Below, in pieces: positions 14,540 through 23,057 of a stretch of DNA of 38,794 nucleotides (position 1 is its first letter; the number at the start of each line of letters is the position of its first letter). The notes beneath the pieces are model-generated. The model made no database searches. It saw only the letters and a program-made list of their open reading frames with translations, and had not been told where the DNA came from. The translations under genes were made by a program, and so were the position numbers. Source of the DNA: Aeromonas finlandensis (lineage in GTDB: Bacteria > Pseudomonadota > Gammaproteobacteria > Enterobacterales > Aeromonadaceae); NCBI RefSeq assembly GCF_000764645.1, contig NZ_JRGK01000262.1, positions 1 to 38,794 on the forward strand, written 5' to 3'.

Positions 14540-15412
14540 TCAGCTGGCACCGACCCGCGTTTTGAGGGCCTCCATCAACCGCTGGTGACGGGCGGGGAGC
14601 GGCCACTCGGCGCGGTAGATCAGCCAGAGGGTGTCGATCACCTCGATCCGGCTTTGGAGCACCCGGATCTTCTCCTGTTGGGCAAAGGCGGTGACGGCGA
14701 AGCGGGGCAGCACGGTAAAGCCGAGGCCGCGGGCGACCGGCTCCAGGATCAGGCCGATCTGGTTGGTAAAGCCGCGCAGCGGGATCTCGTCAACGCGCTG
14801 GCCGGGGTAGCGTCGTCCCAGCAGGCGTTGTGCCATGCTGCGGCCATCCGGGTGATCGATAAAACCGAGTTGGCAGAGGTGCTGCCAGCTCTGCTCCTCG
14901 CCATCGTTGGGCACCACCAGACAGAGGGGCTCGCGGGCGAACGGCTCGGCGGCGAGGCTGGGGTGTTCCGGCGGCTGATCCACCAGTCCCAGATCGCTGC
15001 GCCCCGCCAGCACCGCCTGCACTATGTCGGGGGTGGGGGCGAAACGGTGCTGGATGGTGAGCCCGGGGTGCTCCTGTTGCTGGTCGAGCAGCAGGGGATA
15101 GAGCAACAGACCGATGCTACCCGGGGTGGACAGGGTGATGGTGCCGCTATGGGGATCGTCGTCCGAGAGGCGGGCCCGCAGCTGTTCGGCGGCCTGCTCC
15201 TGCTGGCGGGCGAAGTCGAGCAGCACCAGCCCGCGTGGAGTGAGCTCCAGCTGACGGGGCTTGCGCAGCAGCAGGGGGCCGAATTCGGCCTCGAGGCGCG
15301 AGATGTGCTGACTGACGGCGGCCTGGGTGAGATCCAGCCGATCGGCGGCGCGGGTAAAACTGCCGGTTTCATGCACCACCAGCAGGGTGTGGAGCCAGAG
15401 TGGATTAATCAT
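14540..15412 (-). CDS. LysR-family transcriptional regulator
   Basis: The 290-residue protein has a typical N-terminal LysR helix-turn-helix (TGSFTRAADRLDLTQAAVSQ, then HISRLEAEFG) and a periplasmic-binding-like effector domain (DDDPHSGTITLSTPGSIGLL, AVLAGRSDLGLVDQPPEHPS). The inducer is unknown. It is divergent from the glyoxalase-fold gene at 15513, its likely target. A perfect 17-bp palindrome with the LysR T-N11-A spacing overlaps its own start codon, which suggests autoregulation. Confidence 0.9.
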   Translation of the reverse strand: MINPLWLHTLLVVHETGSFTRAADRLDLTQAAVSQHISRLEAEFGPLLLRKPRQLELTPRGLVLLDFARQQEQAAEQLRARLSDDDPHSGTITLSTPGSIGLLLYPLLLDQQQEHPGLTIQHRFAPTPDIVQAVLAGRSDLGLVDQPPEHPSLAAEPFAREPLCLVVPNDGEEQSWQHLCQLGFIDHPDGRSMAQRLLGRRYPGQRVDEIPLRGFTNQIGLILEPVARGLGFTVLPRFAVTAFAQQEKIRVLQSRIEVIDTLWLIYRAEWPLPARHQRLMEALKTRVGAS

Positions 15413-15426
15413 AAATTTAATTTATG
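15410..15426. promoter_or_regulatory. LysR-type operator palindrome
   Basis: CATAAATT-T-AATTTATG is a perfect palindrome with an 8-base arm and contains T-N11-A (15412 and 15424). It covers the regulator's ATG and lies between it and the divergent target gene. Confidence 0.55.
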
Positions 15427-15512
15427 CCTTCCATTAGTTTGACCTTATTTTTCATTATGGCGCCTCTTCCTATCATGTCACCTGTTTCCCACACACAGTT
15501 TCAAGGTGACTT

Positions 15513-16010
15513 ATGACTTACCCGCGCAACTTCTCCCACATCGGCATCACGGTGACTGACCTCGACCAAGCGGTCGAGTTCTATACCCAGGTGATGGGCT
15601 GGTATCTCATCATGCCGGCCACCACCATCACCGAGGATGACTCCGCCATCGGCGTGATGTGCAACGACGTGTTCGGCCCGGGCTGGGGTTCTTTCCGCAT
15701 CGCCCACCTCTCTACCGGCGACAAGATCGGCATCGAGCTGTTCGAGTTCCCCAACAGCGAGCGCCGCGAGAACAACTTCGAATTCTGGAAGAGCGGGGTG
15801 TTCCACTTCAGCGTGCAGGATCCGGATGTCGAGGGGCTGGCGGCGCGCATCGTCGCGGCGGGCGGCAAGCAGCGGATGCCGGTGCGCGAGTACTACCCGG
15901 GCGAGAAGCCCTACCGCATGGTCTACATGGAAGATCCCTTCGGCAACATCATCGAGATCTACAGCCACAGCTATGAGCTGACCTACTCCGCCGGTGCATA
16001 TCAGGGGTAA
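15513..16010 (+). CDS. Glyoxalase/VOC-superfamily metalloenzyme
   Basis: A 165-residue protein with the vicinal-oxygen-chelate fold. It starts FSHIGITVTDLDQAVEFYTQ (His8 metal-ligand position), has GDKIGIELFEFP (Glu), VFHFSVQDPDVEGLAARIVA (His) and closes YMEDPFGNIIEIYSHSYE (Glu). It fits the lactoylglutathione-lyase-like annotation, but VOC members also include dioxygenases and epimerases, so the substrate is open. GGTG lies 7 bases before the ATG. It is divergent from the LysR gene, and a GC-rich hairpin follows. Confidence 0.85.
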   Translation: MTYPRNFSHIGITVTDLDQAVEFYTQVMGWYLIMPATTITEDDSAIGVMCNDVFGPGWGSFRIAHLSTGDKIGIELFEFPNSERRENNFEFWKSGVFHFSVQDPDVEGLAARIVAAGGKQRMPVREYYPGEKPYRMVYMEDPFGNIIEIYSHSYELTYSAGAYQG

Positions 16011-16015
16011 GTGAC

Positions 16016-16035
16016 AGGCCGCCTTCGGGCGGCCT
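16016..16035 (+). terminator. Hairpin downstream of the VOC gene
   Basis: AGGCCGCC-TTCG-GGCGGCCT, 8-bp stem with a tetraloop, 6 bases after the stop. The T tract is poor. Confidence 0.6.
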
Positions 16036-16134
16036 GCTGCTTGTTGTGAAATGGCTCAGTAGCATGGAATAGCGAAGCGGAACTCTTTGAAAGCAATCTC
16101 TGTTGTTGATAGATGTGAAAATATACAGATTCAC

Positions 16135-16162
16135 TAAAGTCTGTTCATGTTGCGGCCGATAG
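16135..16162 (+). promoter_or_regulatory. Sigma-28 (FliA)-like promoter of the chemoreceptor gene
   Basis: TAAAGTCT (16135-16142), 12 bases, then GCCGATAG (16155-16162). The consensus is TAAAGTTT-N11-GCCGATAA, so the match is good with a spacer one base longer. It lies about 57 bases before the ATG. Confidence 0.6.
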
Positions 16163-16218
16163 CCCGGATCACACGGGGTTTTCCCTGCCTGACACAACAA
16201 CAACAAGGATTCGTAGTC

Positions 16219-18111
16219 ATGACCCTCTCTTTGCGCGGCAAGCTGCTGGCCACCAGCCTTGGCGTGGTGCTGCTGATGGCAGCACTGCTAGGTGTAGTGG
16301 CATTCCATACCCTCAAATCACGTACCATGGCCGCTATCCAGAGCGAAGCGGTCAACTATGGCCACGCCTACTCGGTGGCGATCGGTGAGTGGATGGAGGA
16401 CCGTAAGAACACGGTCCATGCGCTGGTCAATCTGATCGGCGGCAACCCGCAGGCCGAGCTGGTGCCTCACCTGAAGCAGGCCTACACCTCCGGTGGCTTC
16501 GGGCTCGCCTATTTTGGCTCCGCGCAGGGGGTGATGACCCGGCAGGACCCCTCCCTCAACACCGGCAACTATGACCCGCGCGAGCGCCCCTGGTATCAGG
16601 ATGCGGTGAAGGCGGGTCAGCTGATCATCACCGCCCCCTATGTCAGCGTCACCATGCAGAAGCTGGTGGTCACCCTCTCCGAGCCGGTGCGTCATCAGGG
16701 CGAGCTGGTCGGCGCCGTGGGGGCCAACCTGGCGCTCGACAAGCTGATCGACGAGGTGTTGGCGATGAAGGTGCAGGGTGAGGGTTACGCCATGCTGCTC
16801 GACAGCAGCGGCCTCATCGTCGGCCATCCGCAGAAGGATCTGGCGCTCAAGCCCATCGCCGAGCTGGCGCCGGGGCTCTCTGCCGCCACCTTCCAGCAGT
16901 GGGGCCGCGAGAACAGCGAGCTGCACGCCGCCACCATCGACGGGCGGGATGTGCTGCTGGCGGTACAACCGGTGGCGGGCACCGACTGGCTGCTGGCCAT
17001 GGTGATGTATCGCGATGTGCTGGAGGCGCCGCTCAGCAACCTGCTGTGGCAGCTGGTGGGGCTGACGCTGGTGCTGATGCTGGTGTTCAGTGCCCTGCTC
17101 ACCGCCACCTTCAAATACCTGTTCGCCGATCTCGGTCGGGTGGCGCACGCCCTGCACGACATCGCCCACGGCGAGGGGGATCTCACCGTTCATATTGATA
17201 CCCGCAGTCAGGACGAGGTGGGTCAGCTGGCGCGCAACTTCAACCAGTTCGTGGCGCGGCTGCACGGCATCGTTAGCCGGTTGCGGGATGTGACCGTCGA
17301 GCTGGCGGCCCAGTCCCGTGCCCAGGCGGCCGGGGCCCAGGCCCGCAGCCAGCGGGTGCGTCAGCAGCAGGACGAGATCGTGATGGTGGCGACCGCGGTG
17401 ACCGAGATGGCCTCCGCCACCCAGGAGATCGCCGGTAACGCCGAGTTTGCCGCTACCACCGCCACCGATGCAGTCGCACTGGCGGTCGCGGGTCAATCCC
17501 AGGTTGGCCAGAGTCAGCGCAGCATTACCGGTTTGGCGGATGAAGTGGCCGATGCCAGTCAGGTGATCAACGAGCTCGACAGCCATGCCCAGAAGATCAG
17601 CGGCATTCTGGCCACCATCAGCGGCATCGCCGAGCAGACCAATCTGCTGGCGCTCAACGCCGCCATCGAGGCGGCCCGGGCCGGTGAGCAGGGCCGTGGT
17701 TTTGCGGTGGTGGCGGACGAGGTGCGGGTGCTGTCGCGCCGTACCCACGACTCCACCGACGAGATCCAGCAGATGATCGAGACCCTGCAGCAGACGACCC
17801 GTCGCGCCGTGGGCGGCATGGAGACCAGCCGTCAGCTGGCGGGCACCAGTGTGGAGGATGCAGAAGCCGCCAACCTGAGCCTTGGCCGGATCAACGAGGC
17901 GATCGGCTCCATCAGCGACATGGCGACCCAGATCGCGGCGGCGGCCGAGGAGCAGACCTCGGTGACCGGCGAGATCAGCCGCAATACCGAGAATATCCGC
18001 CACGTCTCGCAAGAGCTGGCCGAGCAGGCGGGCAACGAGGCGGCGCAGGCGGCCGAGCTCAAGTCGCTGACCGAGCGGCTGGAGCAGGAGATTGGCCGCT
18101 TCCGGCTCTGA
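16219..18111 (+). CDS. Methyl-accepting chemotaxis protein with periplasmic Cache domain
   Basis: A 630-residue inner-membrane chemoreceptor. Residues 10-32 are TM1. A periplasmic region of about 240 residues follows, with Cache-type motifs ([20 protein letters not shown], then [20 protein letters not shown]). TM2 is at about 275-302 ([16 protein letters not shown]), then a HAMP domain ([11 protein letters not shown]). The cytoplasmic signalling hairpin has the conserved tip [31 protein letters not shown]. It ends EQEIGRFRL, without the pentapeptide that tethers CheR/CheB. AAGGAT upstream supports the 16219 start; an earlier ATG at 16147 overlaps the sigma-28-like promoter. The ligand is unknown; Cache receptors often sense amino or organic acids. 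Confidence 0.93.
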   Translation: MTLSLRGKLLATSLGVVLLMAALLGVVAFHTLKSRTMAAIQSEAVNYGHAYSVAIGEWMEDRKNTVHALVNLIGGNPQAELVPHLKQAYTSGGFGLAYFGSAQGVMTRQDPSLNTGNYDPRERPWYQDAVKAGQLIITAPYVSVTMQKLVVTLSEPVRHQGELVGAVGANLALDKLIDEVLAMKVQGEGYAMLLDSSGLIVGHPQKDLALKPIAELAPGLSAATFQQWGRENSELHAATIDGRDVLLAVQPVAGTDWLLAMVMYRDVLEAPLSNLLWQLVGLTLVLMLVFSALLTATFKYLFADLGRVAHALHDIAHGEGDLTVHIDTRSQDEVGQLARNFNQFVARLHGIVSRLRDVTVELAAQSRAQAAGAQARSQRVRQQQDEIVMVATAVTEMASATQEIAGNAEFAATTATDAVALAVAGQSQVGQSQRSITGLADEVADASQVINELDSHAQKISGILATISGIAEQTNLLALNAAIEAARAGEQGRGFAVVADEVRVLSRRTHDSTDEIQQMIETLQQTTRRAVGGMETSRQLAGTSVEDAEAANLSLGRINEAIGSISDMATQIAAAAEEQTSVTGEISRNTENIRHVSQELAEQAGNEAAQAAELKSLTERLEQEIGRFRL

Positions 18112-18132
18112 TCCTCCGCCAACTCTCCATGC

Positions 18133-18162
18133 AAAAGGGCAGCCCGCGGGCTGCCCTTTTTA
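18133..18162. terminator. Bidirectional terminator between the chemoreceptor and cyclotransferase genes
   Basis: AAAAGGGCAGCC-CGCG-GGCTGCCCTTTT, a 12-bp perfect stem with A and T runs on both sides, between convergent genes. Confidence 0.9.
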
Positions 18163-18176
18163 ATTGCTGGTGGCCG

Positions 18177-18641
18177 TCAGGCGGCGCTCTCCAGCTGCGC
18201 CAGATGGAAGGCGCGCCAGTTGCCATCGGGCAGGTAGTGTTTGCCCTGCTGCCACTGGGGATCGTGCTGCACCACGTAGCGGTAGTGGTAGGCCAGCTGC
18301 TGGCCGACATAGCGCCCTTGCTGCGGGTCGAAGATCTCCACCTCGACAAGCTGGCGCAGATATTCGCTCTGCGGATCATCTTCGCCGTGGAAGTTCTCCA
18401 TCTCGTCGAGCGCCGCGATGGCGGCGGGGAAGTCGTCCAGCCAAAACAGCTCGCCATAGACCCAGTCATCACCCGGCAGCAGGGCAGGATAGCCCTTGTG
18501 CTGCAGGTGATAGAGGGCGCCGCGCACCCGGGCGCGCCGCGGCGGCTGGCTCACATGAGCGGCCAGATAGCGCCGGTAGTTGAAGAGCCCGTCCATCAGA
18601 CTGCCGTAGACGAACAGCGGGCGTGGCTGGCAAAGCGTCAT
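18177..18641 (-). CDS. Gamma-glutamylcyclotransferase-like (AIG2 family) protein
   Basis: A 154-residue protein with the family opening LFVYGSLMDG (residues 9-18), the substrate-loop motif, then YGELFWLDDFPAAIAALDEM and E82 in LDEMENF, where the family has its catalytic Glu. Known members release 5-oxoproline (pyroglutamate) from gamma-glutamyl compounds. Its ATG overlaps the stop of the pyroglutamyl peptidase gene (ATGA), so the two are translated together. That linkage to another 5-oxoproline-releasing enzyme supports the functional call, though the substrate is not known. Confidence 0.82.
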   Translation of the reverse strand: MTLCQPRPLFVYGSLMDGLFNYRRYLAAHVSQPPRRARVRGALYHLQHKGYPALLPGDDWVYGELFWLDDFPAAIAALDEMENFHGEDDPQSEYLRQLVEVEIFDPQQGRYVGQQLAYHYRYVVQHDPQWQQGKHYLPDGNWRAFHLAQLESAA

Positions 18642-19282
18642 GAAATCTCGCCACCCACGACCTTGAGGTCACCATCCTGTTGCAGCACCACCGCCTCGAT
18701 GGCCAGCGCCAGCGCACGGGTGATATCGCTCATGGCGAGGCAGGGCTGGTTCACCTTGTCCGCCACCTGTTCGGTGATGTAGGGGACGTGGATAAAGCCG
18801 CCGCGCACCGCCGGGAACTGCTGTTCGATCAGGTAGTGCAGCTGATACATGATGTGGTTGCAGACGAAGGTGCCCGCAGTGTTGGAGACCGCGGCCGGAA
18901 TGCCGTTCTCCTTGATGCGCTGCACCATCCCCTTGATGGGCAGGCGGGAGAAGTAGGCCGGAGCGCCATCGGCCTGAATCACTTCATCAATGGGTTGCTG
19001 CTGCTCGTTGTCGGGGATGCGGGCGTCGTCGAGGTTGATGGCGACCCGCTCCGGGGTAATGGCGAAGCGACCGCCCGCCTGACCGACGTTGATCACCACA
19101 TCCGGCTGGTGCTGATGCATCAGCTCCGCCAGCAGGGTGGCCGATTTGCCGAATACGGTGGGGATCTGGGCCTTGATCACGGTGGCATCCAGAATGGTGT
19201 CCGGCAGGCGTTTTACTGCCTCCCAGGCCGGGTTGATGGGCTCGCCGCCGAAGGGGTCAAAACCGGTAATCAGAACTTTCAT
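18638..19282 (-). CDS. pcp: Pyrrolidone-carboxylate (pyroglutamyl) peptidase
   Basis: Pcp removes N-terminal 5-oxoproline from peptides in the cytoplasm. From MKVLITGFDPFGGEPINPAW it is 214 residues, the usual length. The catalytic triad is visible as E78 (ITPERVAINLDDARIPDN), C141 (NTAGTFVCNHIMY) and H165 (GGFIHVPYI). The second of two adjacent ATGs is best spaced from GGGAG. It is third in a four-gene operon after the two membrane proteins. Confidence 0.96.
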   Translation of the reverse strand: MKVLITGFDPFGGEPINPAWEAVKRLPDTILDATVIKAQIPTVFGKSATLLAELMHQHQPDVVINVGQAGGRFAITPERVAINLDDARIPDNEQQQPIDEVIQADGAPAYFSRLPIKGMVQRIKENGIPAAVSNTAGTFVCNHIMYQLHYLIEQQFPAVRGGFIHVPYITEQVADKVNQPCLAMSDITRALALAIEAVVLQQDGDLKVVGGEIS

Positions 19283-19299
19283 CATCTTCTCCCGAATTC

Positions 19300-20223
19300 T
19301 CAAAATGCCCAGTAATACATGAGGACGATATGGACCAGCACCAGAGTCAGTGCCATCGGCACCTGCACCTTGATCACCTTGTTGAGATCCTTCATCTCCA
19401 GCAGGGCGGCGGGCAGGGCGTTGAAGTTGGCAGCCATGGGGGTCATCAGGGTGCCGCAGAAACCGGCGGTCATCGCCAGCGCACCGGCGATGACCGGATC
19501 ACCACCCTGCGCGACCACGAAGGGGATACCGATCCCGGCGGTGATGACGGTGAAGGCGGCATAGGCGTTGCCCATGATCATGGTGAAGACCATCATCCCG
19601 AGGCAGTAGGCCACTACCCCGATGAAGGGGCTGCCGAGCGGGACCACGGTGGAGATCCCGTGGGAGATGACGTCACCGACCCCGGACTTGTTGAAGATCA
19701 CCCCGAGGGCGGCCAGCAGTTGCGGCAGGATACCGGTGATACCTACTTGCTGGATCATCCGGTCGGAGTCACCCACTACGGTGGAGGGGGTCGCGCGGGT
19801 CAGCAGCACCGTGATGACGAAGGCGATCACCGCCGCCAGACCGATACCGACCTGACCGCCAAGGGGCGTGAACTGGGCGATCACCACCGCCAGCAGGGCC
19901 AGCAACACGCAGGGCAGGAAGATCCGGCTGCCGATGCGGTTGGCGTGGCGCTGGGACTCCTCTTCGCTCGCCTGCTCCAGCTTGCCGATCTTCACCTGCT
20001 TGAGCAGGGTGATGACCCCCATGGCGAGGATCAGCATCCCGTTGATCATGTTGGGGATATAGCTACCGAAGGCGAACAGCACCCCGAGGATGGTCCAGAA
20101 CAGGGCGGTGCCGACCCGGGCCGGGTGGTTGGCATCACGCAGGACGCGCCAGGCGCTGCTAAAGAGAATGACGCCGATCAGCACATAGAAGAATTCGAGC
20201 ATATTGGGAATGAGAGTGGCCAT
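19300..20223 (-). CDS. DUF979 membrane protein, probable transporter half
   Basis: The 307-residue protein is strongly hydrophobic, with about 8-9 membrane segments (LEFFYVLIGVILFSSAWRVL, SYIPNMINGMLILAMGVI, then LLALLAVVIAQ). Its ATG shares an A with the stop of the DUF969 gene (TAATG). DUF969 and DUF979 always appear as a pair and are often beside pcp; this is family knowledge. From that I infer a two-subunit permease for 5-oxoproline or pyroglutamyl peptides. Motifs such as GMMVFTMIMGNAYAAFTVIT resemble ion-coupled carriers. The function is not proven. Confidence 0.85.
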   Translation of the reverse strand: MATLIPNMLEFFYVLIGVILFSSAWRVLRDANHPARVGTALFWTILGVLFAFGSYIPNMINGMLILAMGVITLLKQVKIGKLEQASEEESQRHANRIGSRIFLPCVLLALLAVVIAQFTPLGGQVGIGLAAVIAFVITVLLTRATPSTVVGDSDRMIQQVGITGILPQLLAALGVIFNKSGVGDVISHGISTVVPLGSPFIGVVAYCLGMMVFTMIMGNAYAAFTVITAGIGIPFVVAQGGDPVIAGALAMTAGFCGTLMTPMAANFNALPAALLEMKDLNKVIKVQVPMALTLVLVHIVLMYYWAF

Positions 20224-20927
20224 TACTGTTGACCTCCCTTGCTGTTGCTCACGGCATATTTCTTGGCCATCTGACGGTCGAACCACATATTGGAGGCGGC
20301 GACCATAAACAGAATGATAATGGCTATCGGCATGGAGGCCTTGGCAATATCAACGGCGGAGACGTTATATCCCAGCGAGTCGAAGGTACCGACAATCAGC
20401 AATACCCCGGCGGAGGCGACGAAGGTATTTTGGGCAAAGAAGTTGCCATAGTTTTCGGTGGCTGAGACCCGCGCCTTGATATATTCCTCGTCCTCTTCGC
20501 TTAATTTGCCATGCACCTTGGTGGCGGCAGCCTGAGTCATCGGGTTGACCAGCGGACGAATAAATTGGGTATGGCCCTGTACCCGCACCGAGAAGAGACC
20601 GGCCAGCTCGCGGATAAACATATAAAGGGTCATGAACTTGCCCGGGGTGAGCTTTTTGATCCGCTCGATCAGGGTGACGGCCTGTTGTTTCAGACCGTAG
20701 CGTTCGCAGATGCCGATCATCGGCAGGGTCAGCAGAAACAGCGTGACCATGCGGTTGGAGACGAAGGCTTCACCCAGCAGGGAGAGGCATTCAGCAAAGG
20801 ATAGACCGGAGACCAGGGCGGTAGTGACGGCGGCGACCAGAACGACGGCCAGGGTATCGAGCCTGAAGTAAAAACCCAGCAAGATAATGAGTATGCCGCT
20901 CAGTTTAATCCATTCCAAATTGATCAC
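20223..20927 (-). CDS. DUF969 membrane protein, probable transporter half
   Basis: The first gene of the operon encodes 234 residues with about 6 hydrophobic segments (LSGILIILLGFYFRL, LAVVLVAAVTTALVSGLS, MPIAIIILFMVAAS). The frame opens at GTG 20927, but GAGAGG touches that codon. A TTG at 20918 (MEWIKLSG) has better spacing, so the exact start is uncertain by three codons. A minus-strand -35 TTGCCA with TAAATA lies about 50-80 bases upstream. See DUF979 for the functional inference. Confidence 0.82.
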   Translation of the reverse strand: MINLEWIKLSGILIILLGFYFRLDTLAVVLVAAVTTALVSGLSFAECLSLLGEAFVSNRMVTLFLLTLPMIGICERYGLKQQAVTLIERIKKLTPGKFMTLYMFIRELAGLFSVRVQGHTQFIRPLVNPMTQAAATKVHGKLSEEDEEYIKARVSATENYGNFFAQNTFVASAGVLLIVGTFDSLGYNVSAVDIAKASMPIAIIILFMVAASNMWFDRQMAKKYAVSNSKGGQQ

Positions 20928-21430
20928 CTCTCTACATTTGAATATTTATGTGTAATTTTTAAATTGTTAGCTATTTATCATCGAACGAAAGTGATGGCAA
21001 CAATTAATCATTAAAATTGGAGCCGTTTGGGTTTTTATTTCTCTGTTTGGTGGTTTGTTGTGCAGATTTAAAGCGAGGACTCAATATGGAAGGCTCACTT
21101 CAGTCTTTTGTTGCGATGTTGTTGGATGGTGCTGGAAATATATAGTTAGTAACCGTGAGATAATGGCCACTACGACAGTTGGTGTTCTCTTTTTTTATTT
21201 TCATTCATATACACCCGTTAATAATATGACGATCTGCTGGTTCATTGTCATATATAGGGTGTGAGTGATAAGCGATGTTGCCATTAATCTGATCTGGCCA
21301 GAGAGGGGCAGTTCAGAGCACGAAAACCGGCGGGGACCTTCAGCGGAGACCATTGGCGGTGAGCCGCGGCCGGGCAGGGGTGAAGAGGGCGTGGCTGGAA
21401 GAGAGGGGGCGAGAAGGCGAGGTGTGGTTG
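20928..21430. other. Intergenic region between the DUF969 operon and the lipocalin gene
   Basis: About 500 bases. The left 340 bases are AT-rich and probably hold the minus-strand promoter of the DUF969 operon. A 19-codon plus-strand frame at 21086-21145 (MEGSLQSFVAML...) has a weak GAGG and is doubtful. The part from 21300 is purine-rich and GC-rich with no clear gene, RNA or repeat. Confidence 0.4.
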
Positions 21431-21460
21431 AAAAAAGCGGGGAGCCAGCAGGGCTCCCCG
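21431..21460 (-). terminator. Terminator of the AraC-lipocalin operon
   Basis: On the minus strand, CGGGGAGCC-CTGCT-GGCTCCCCG is followed by CTTTTTTC. Confidence 0.9.
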
Positions 21461-21467
21461 TTCGGCT

Positions 21468-21980
21468 TCAAGGGGTCTGCTTGACCCAAATCAGCTGGTC
21501 GGTGGCAAAGCCCAGCCCCTTGGCCTTGGCGATCAGCGCGTCCACCTTCTCTTTGGGCGGATTGGGGGAGCGGGAGAGGATCCAGAGGTAGTCGTGGTTG
21601 TAGCTGGTCACCAGCGAGAGCTGGTAGTCGGGGTCCAGATCGATGACGTTGTAGCCGCCGTAGAAGGGGCCGAAGAAGCTCACCTTGAGCCGTGCCTCAT
21701 CCGGGTTGCCGACGAAGTAGGCCTTGCCCTCCGCTTCGCGCCAGCTGCCATCGCTCTGCTTGCCGCGGTTGAGCACCTTGACGCCGCCATCATCCCGCAG
21801 GCTGTAGGTGGCGCTTACCTGCTCCAGCCCCCGCTCGAAGCTGTGGTCGAGGCGGGCAATTTCGTACCAGGTGCCGAGATAGCGATCGAGCTGAAATCCG
21901 GTGACGGGGCGGATGCCGTCGGCAATCCCGGTACAGGCCGTCAGTAGCAAAGCGGTGAACAGACAAAGTAGTGAACGCAT
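21468..21980 (-). CDS. blc: Outer-membrane lipocalin lipoprotein Blc
   Basis: A 170-residue lipoprotein. The signal peptide MRSLLCLFTALLLTAC ends in a lipobox with lipidated Cys16. The lipocalin signature GTWYEIARLDHSFERG and the strand YLWILSRSPNPPKE follow. Blc proteins bind fatty acids or lysophospholipids and are tied to membrane stress. AGAGGGA lies before the ATG. The gene is 17 bases behind the AraC regulator, so the two are almost surely co-transcribed. Confidence 0.92.
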   Translation of the reverse strand: MRSLLCLFTALLLTACTGIADGIRPVTGFQLDRYLGTWYEIARLDHSFERGLEQVSATYSLRDDGGVKVLNRGKQSDGSWREAEGKAYFVGNPDEARLKVSFFGPFYGGYNVIDLDPDYQLSLVTSYNHDYLWILSRSPNPPKEKVDALIAKAKGLGFATDQLIWVKQTP

Positions 21981-21997
21981 GGGTAATCCCTCTCTTG

Positions 21998-22900
21998 TTA
22001 TCCCTCGATGATGCGCAGCTGGCCATCCCGGAAGCGGGAGGCCTGATCCGTCGGCGTGCTGCCGAAGAAGCGCTTGTACTCCCGGCTGAACTGGGAGTTG
22101 CTCTCGTAACCGACTCTGGCCGCTGCGGTGCCCGCCTTGATGCCGTCGTGCAGCATCATCATGCGCGCCTTGTGGAGGCGAAACGACTTGATGTACTGCA
22201 GCGGTGAGGTGGCGGTGACCGCCTTGAAGTGGTGGTGAAAGGCGGAGACGCTCATGTTCACCTCCCGCGCCAGCTCCTCCATGGTGAGGTTGTCGGCATA
22301 ACGCGACTCTATCATACGCAGCACCCGGGCGATCTGGCCCACATGGTTGTGGCGATTGGCGAGCGCCTGCAAGGCGGGGCCGCCCCCCTCGATGAGGGCG
22401 TGGAACAGCATCTCCCGCACCGTCTGCGGCCCCAGCACCTTGGCGTGCAGCGGGTTGTCCATCAGATCGATCAGCCGCTCGGCGGCGCAGAACATCGCTT
22501 CCGACAGGCGCACCGAGTGGACGCCGCTCTTCTGCGGGGCGGGGGCGGGCAGGGCGTCTCCCAGCTCCAGCAGCAGCTCTTGCAGGGTGACCATGTTGAT
22601 CTCGATGGAGAAGCCGATGAGAGGCTGCTCGGGGGAGGCGAAGCACTCGCACTCGCAGGGCAGCGGCAGGGTCATCAGCAGGTAGTGGTTGGGGTCGTAG
22701 CGAAACACCTGATCCGCCAGATAGCCCACCTTGTGCCCCTGCAGGATCACGATCATCCGCGGCTGGTAGAGCACCGGGGTGCGGCCGTGGTACTCGGTGG
22801 TATAGATGAAACTCACCTGCTCCACCGGGGAGGGGGTGATGCCGGGGGCGGTGACGTGGCGGGTCACTCTGGCGGCGAGGTCGCTGTAACGGTTTTGCAT
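21998..22900 (-). CDS. yqhC: AraC-family regulator, YqhC-like
   Basis: A 300-residue protein: an N-terminal cupin-like sensor domain (PVEQVSFIYTTEYHGRTPVL, MIVILQGHKVGYLADQVFRY) and a C-terminal double AraC helix-turn-helix (MEELAREVNMSVSAFHHHFK, then YESNSQFSREYKRFFGSTPT). In E. coli YqhC senses aldehydes and activates yqhD, from which it is divergent, exactly as here. The start MQNRYSDL has AAAGAG upstream; an earlier in-frame ATG at 22954 is less likely. Unlike E. coli, it is followed by blc in one operon. Confidence 0.88.
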   Translation of the reverse strand: MQNRYSDLAARVTRHVTAPGITPSPVEQVSFIYTTEYHGRTPVLYQPRMIVILQGHKVGYLADQVFRYDPNHYLLMTLPLPCECECFASPEQPLIGFSIEINMVTLQELLLELGDALPAPAPQKSGVHSVRLSEAMFCAAERLIDLMDNPLHAKVLGPQTVREMLFHALIEGGGPALQALANRHNHVGQIARVLRMIESRYADNLTMEELAREVNMSVSAFHHHFKAVTATSPLQYIKSFRLHKARMMMLHDGIKAGTAAARVGYESNSQFSREYKRFFGSTPTDQASRFRDGQLRIIEG

Positions 22901-23057
22901 GGGCGCTCTTTGATTCGACTGTTCCGGTTTTCGCTGCTTTGTAGAAATAGGCAAGAATCAAGCAGGATGTTGTCTTGATGGTAGGTGTGTTCTGGAGAAA
23001 AATGCAATCACGATTTCGCGGCCTGGCCGCCCTGACTATCAGAAGAAGGCAATGTCG

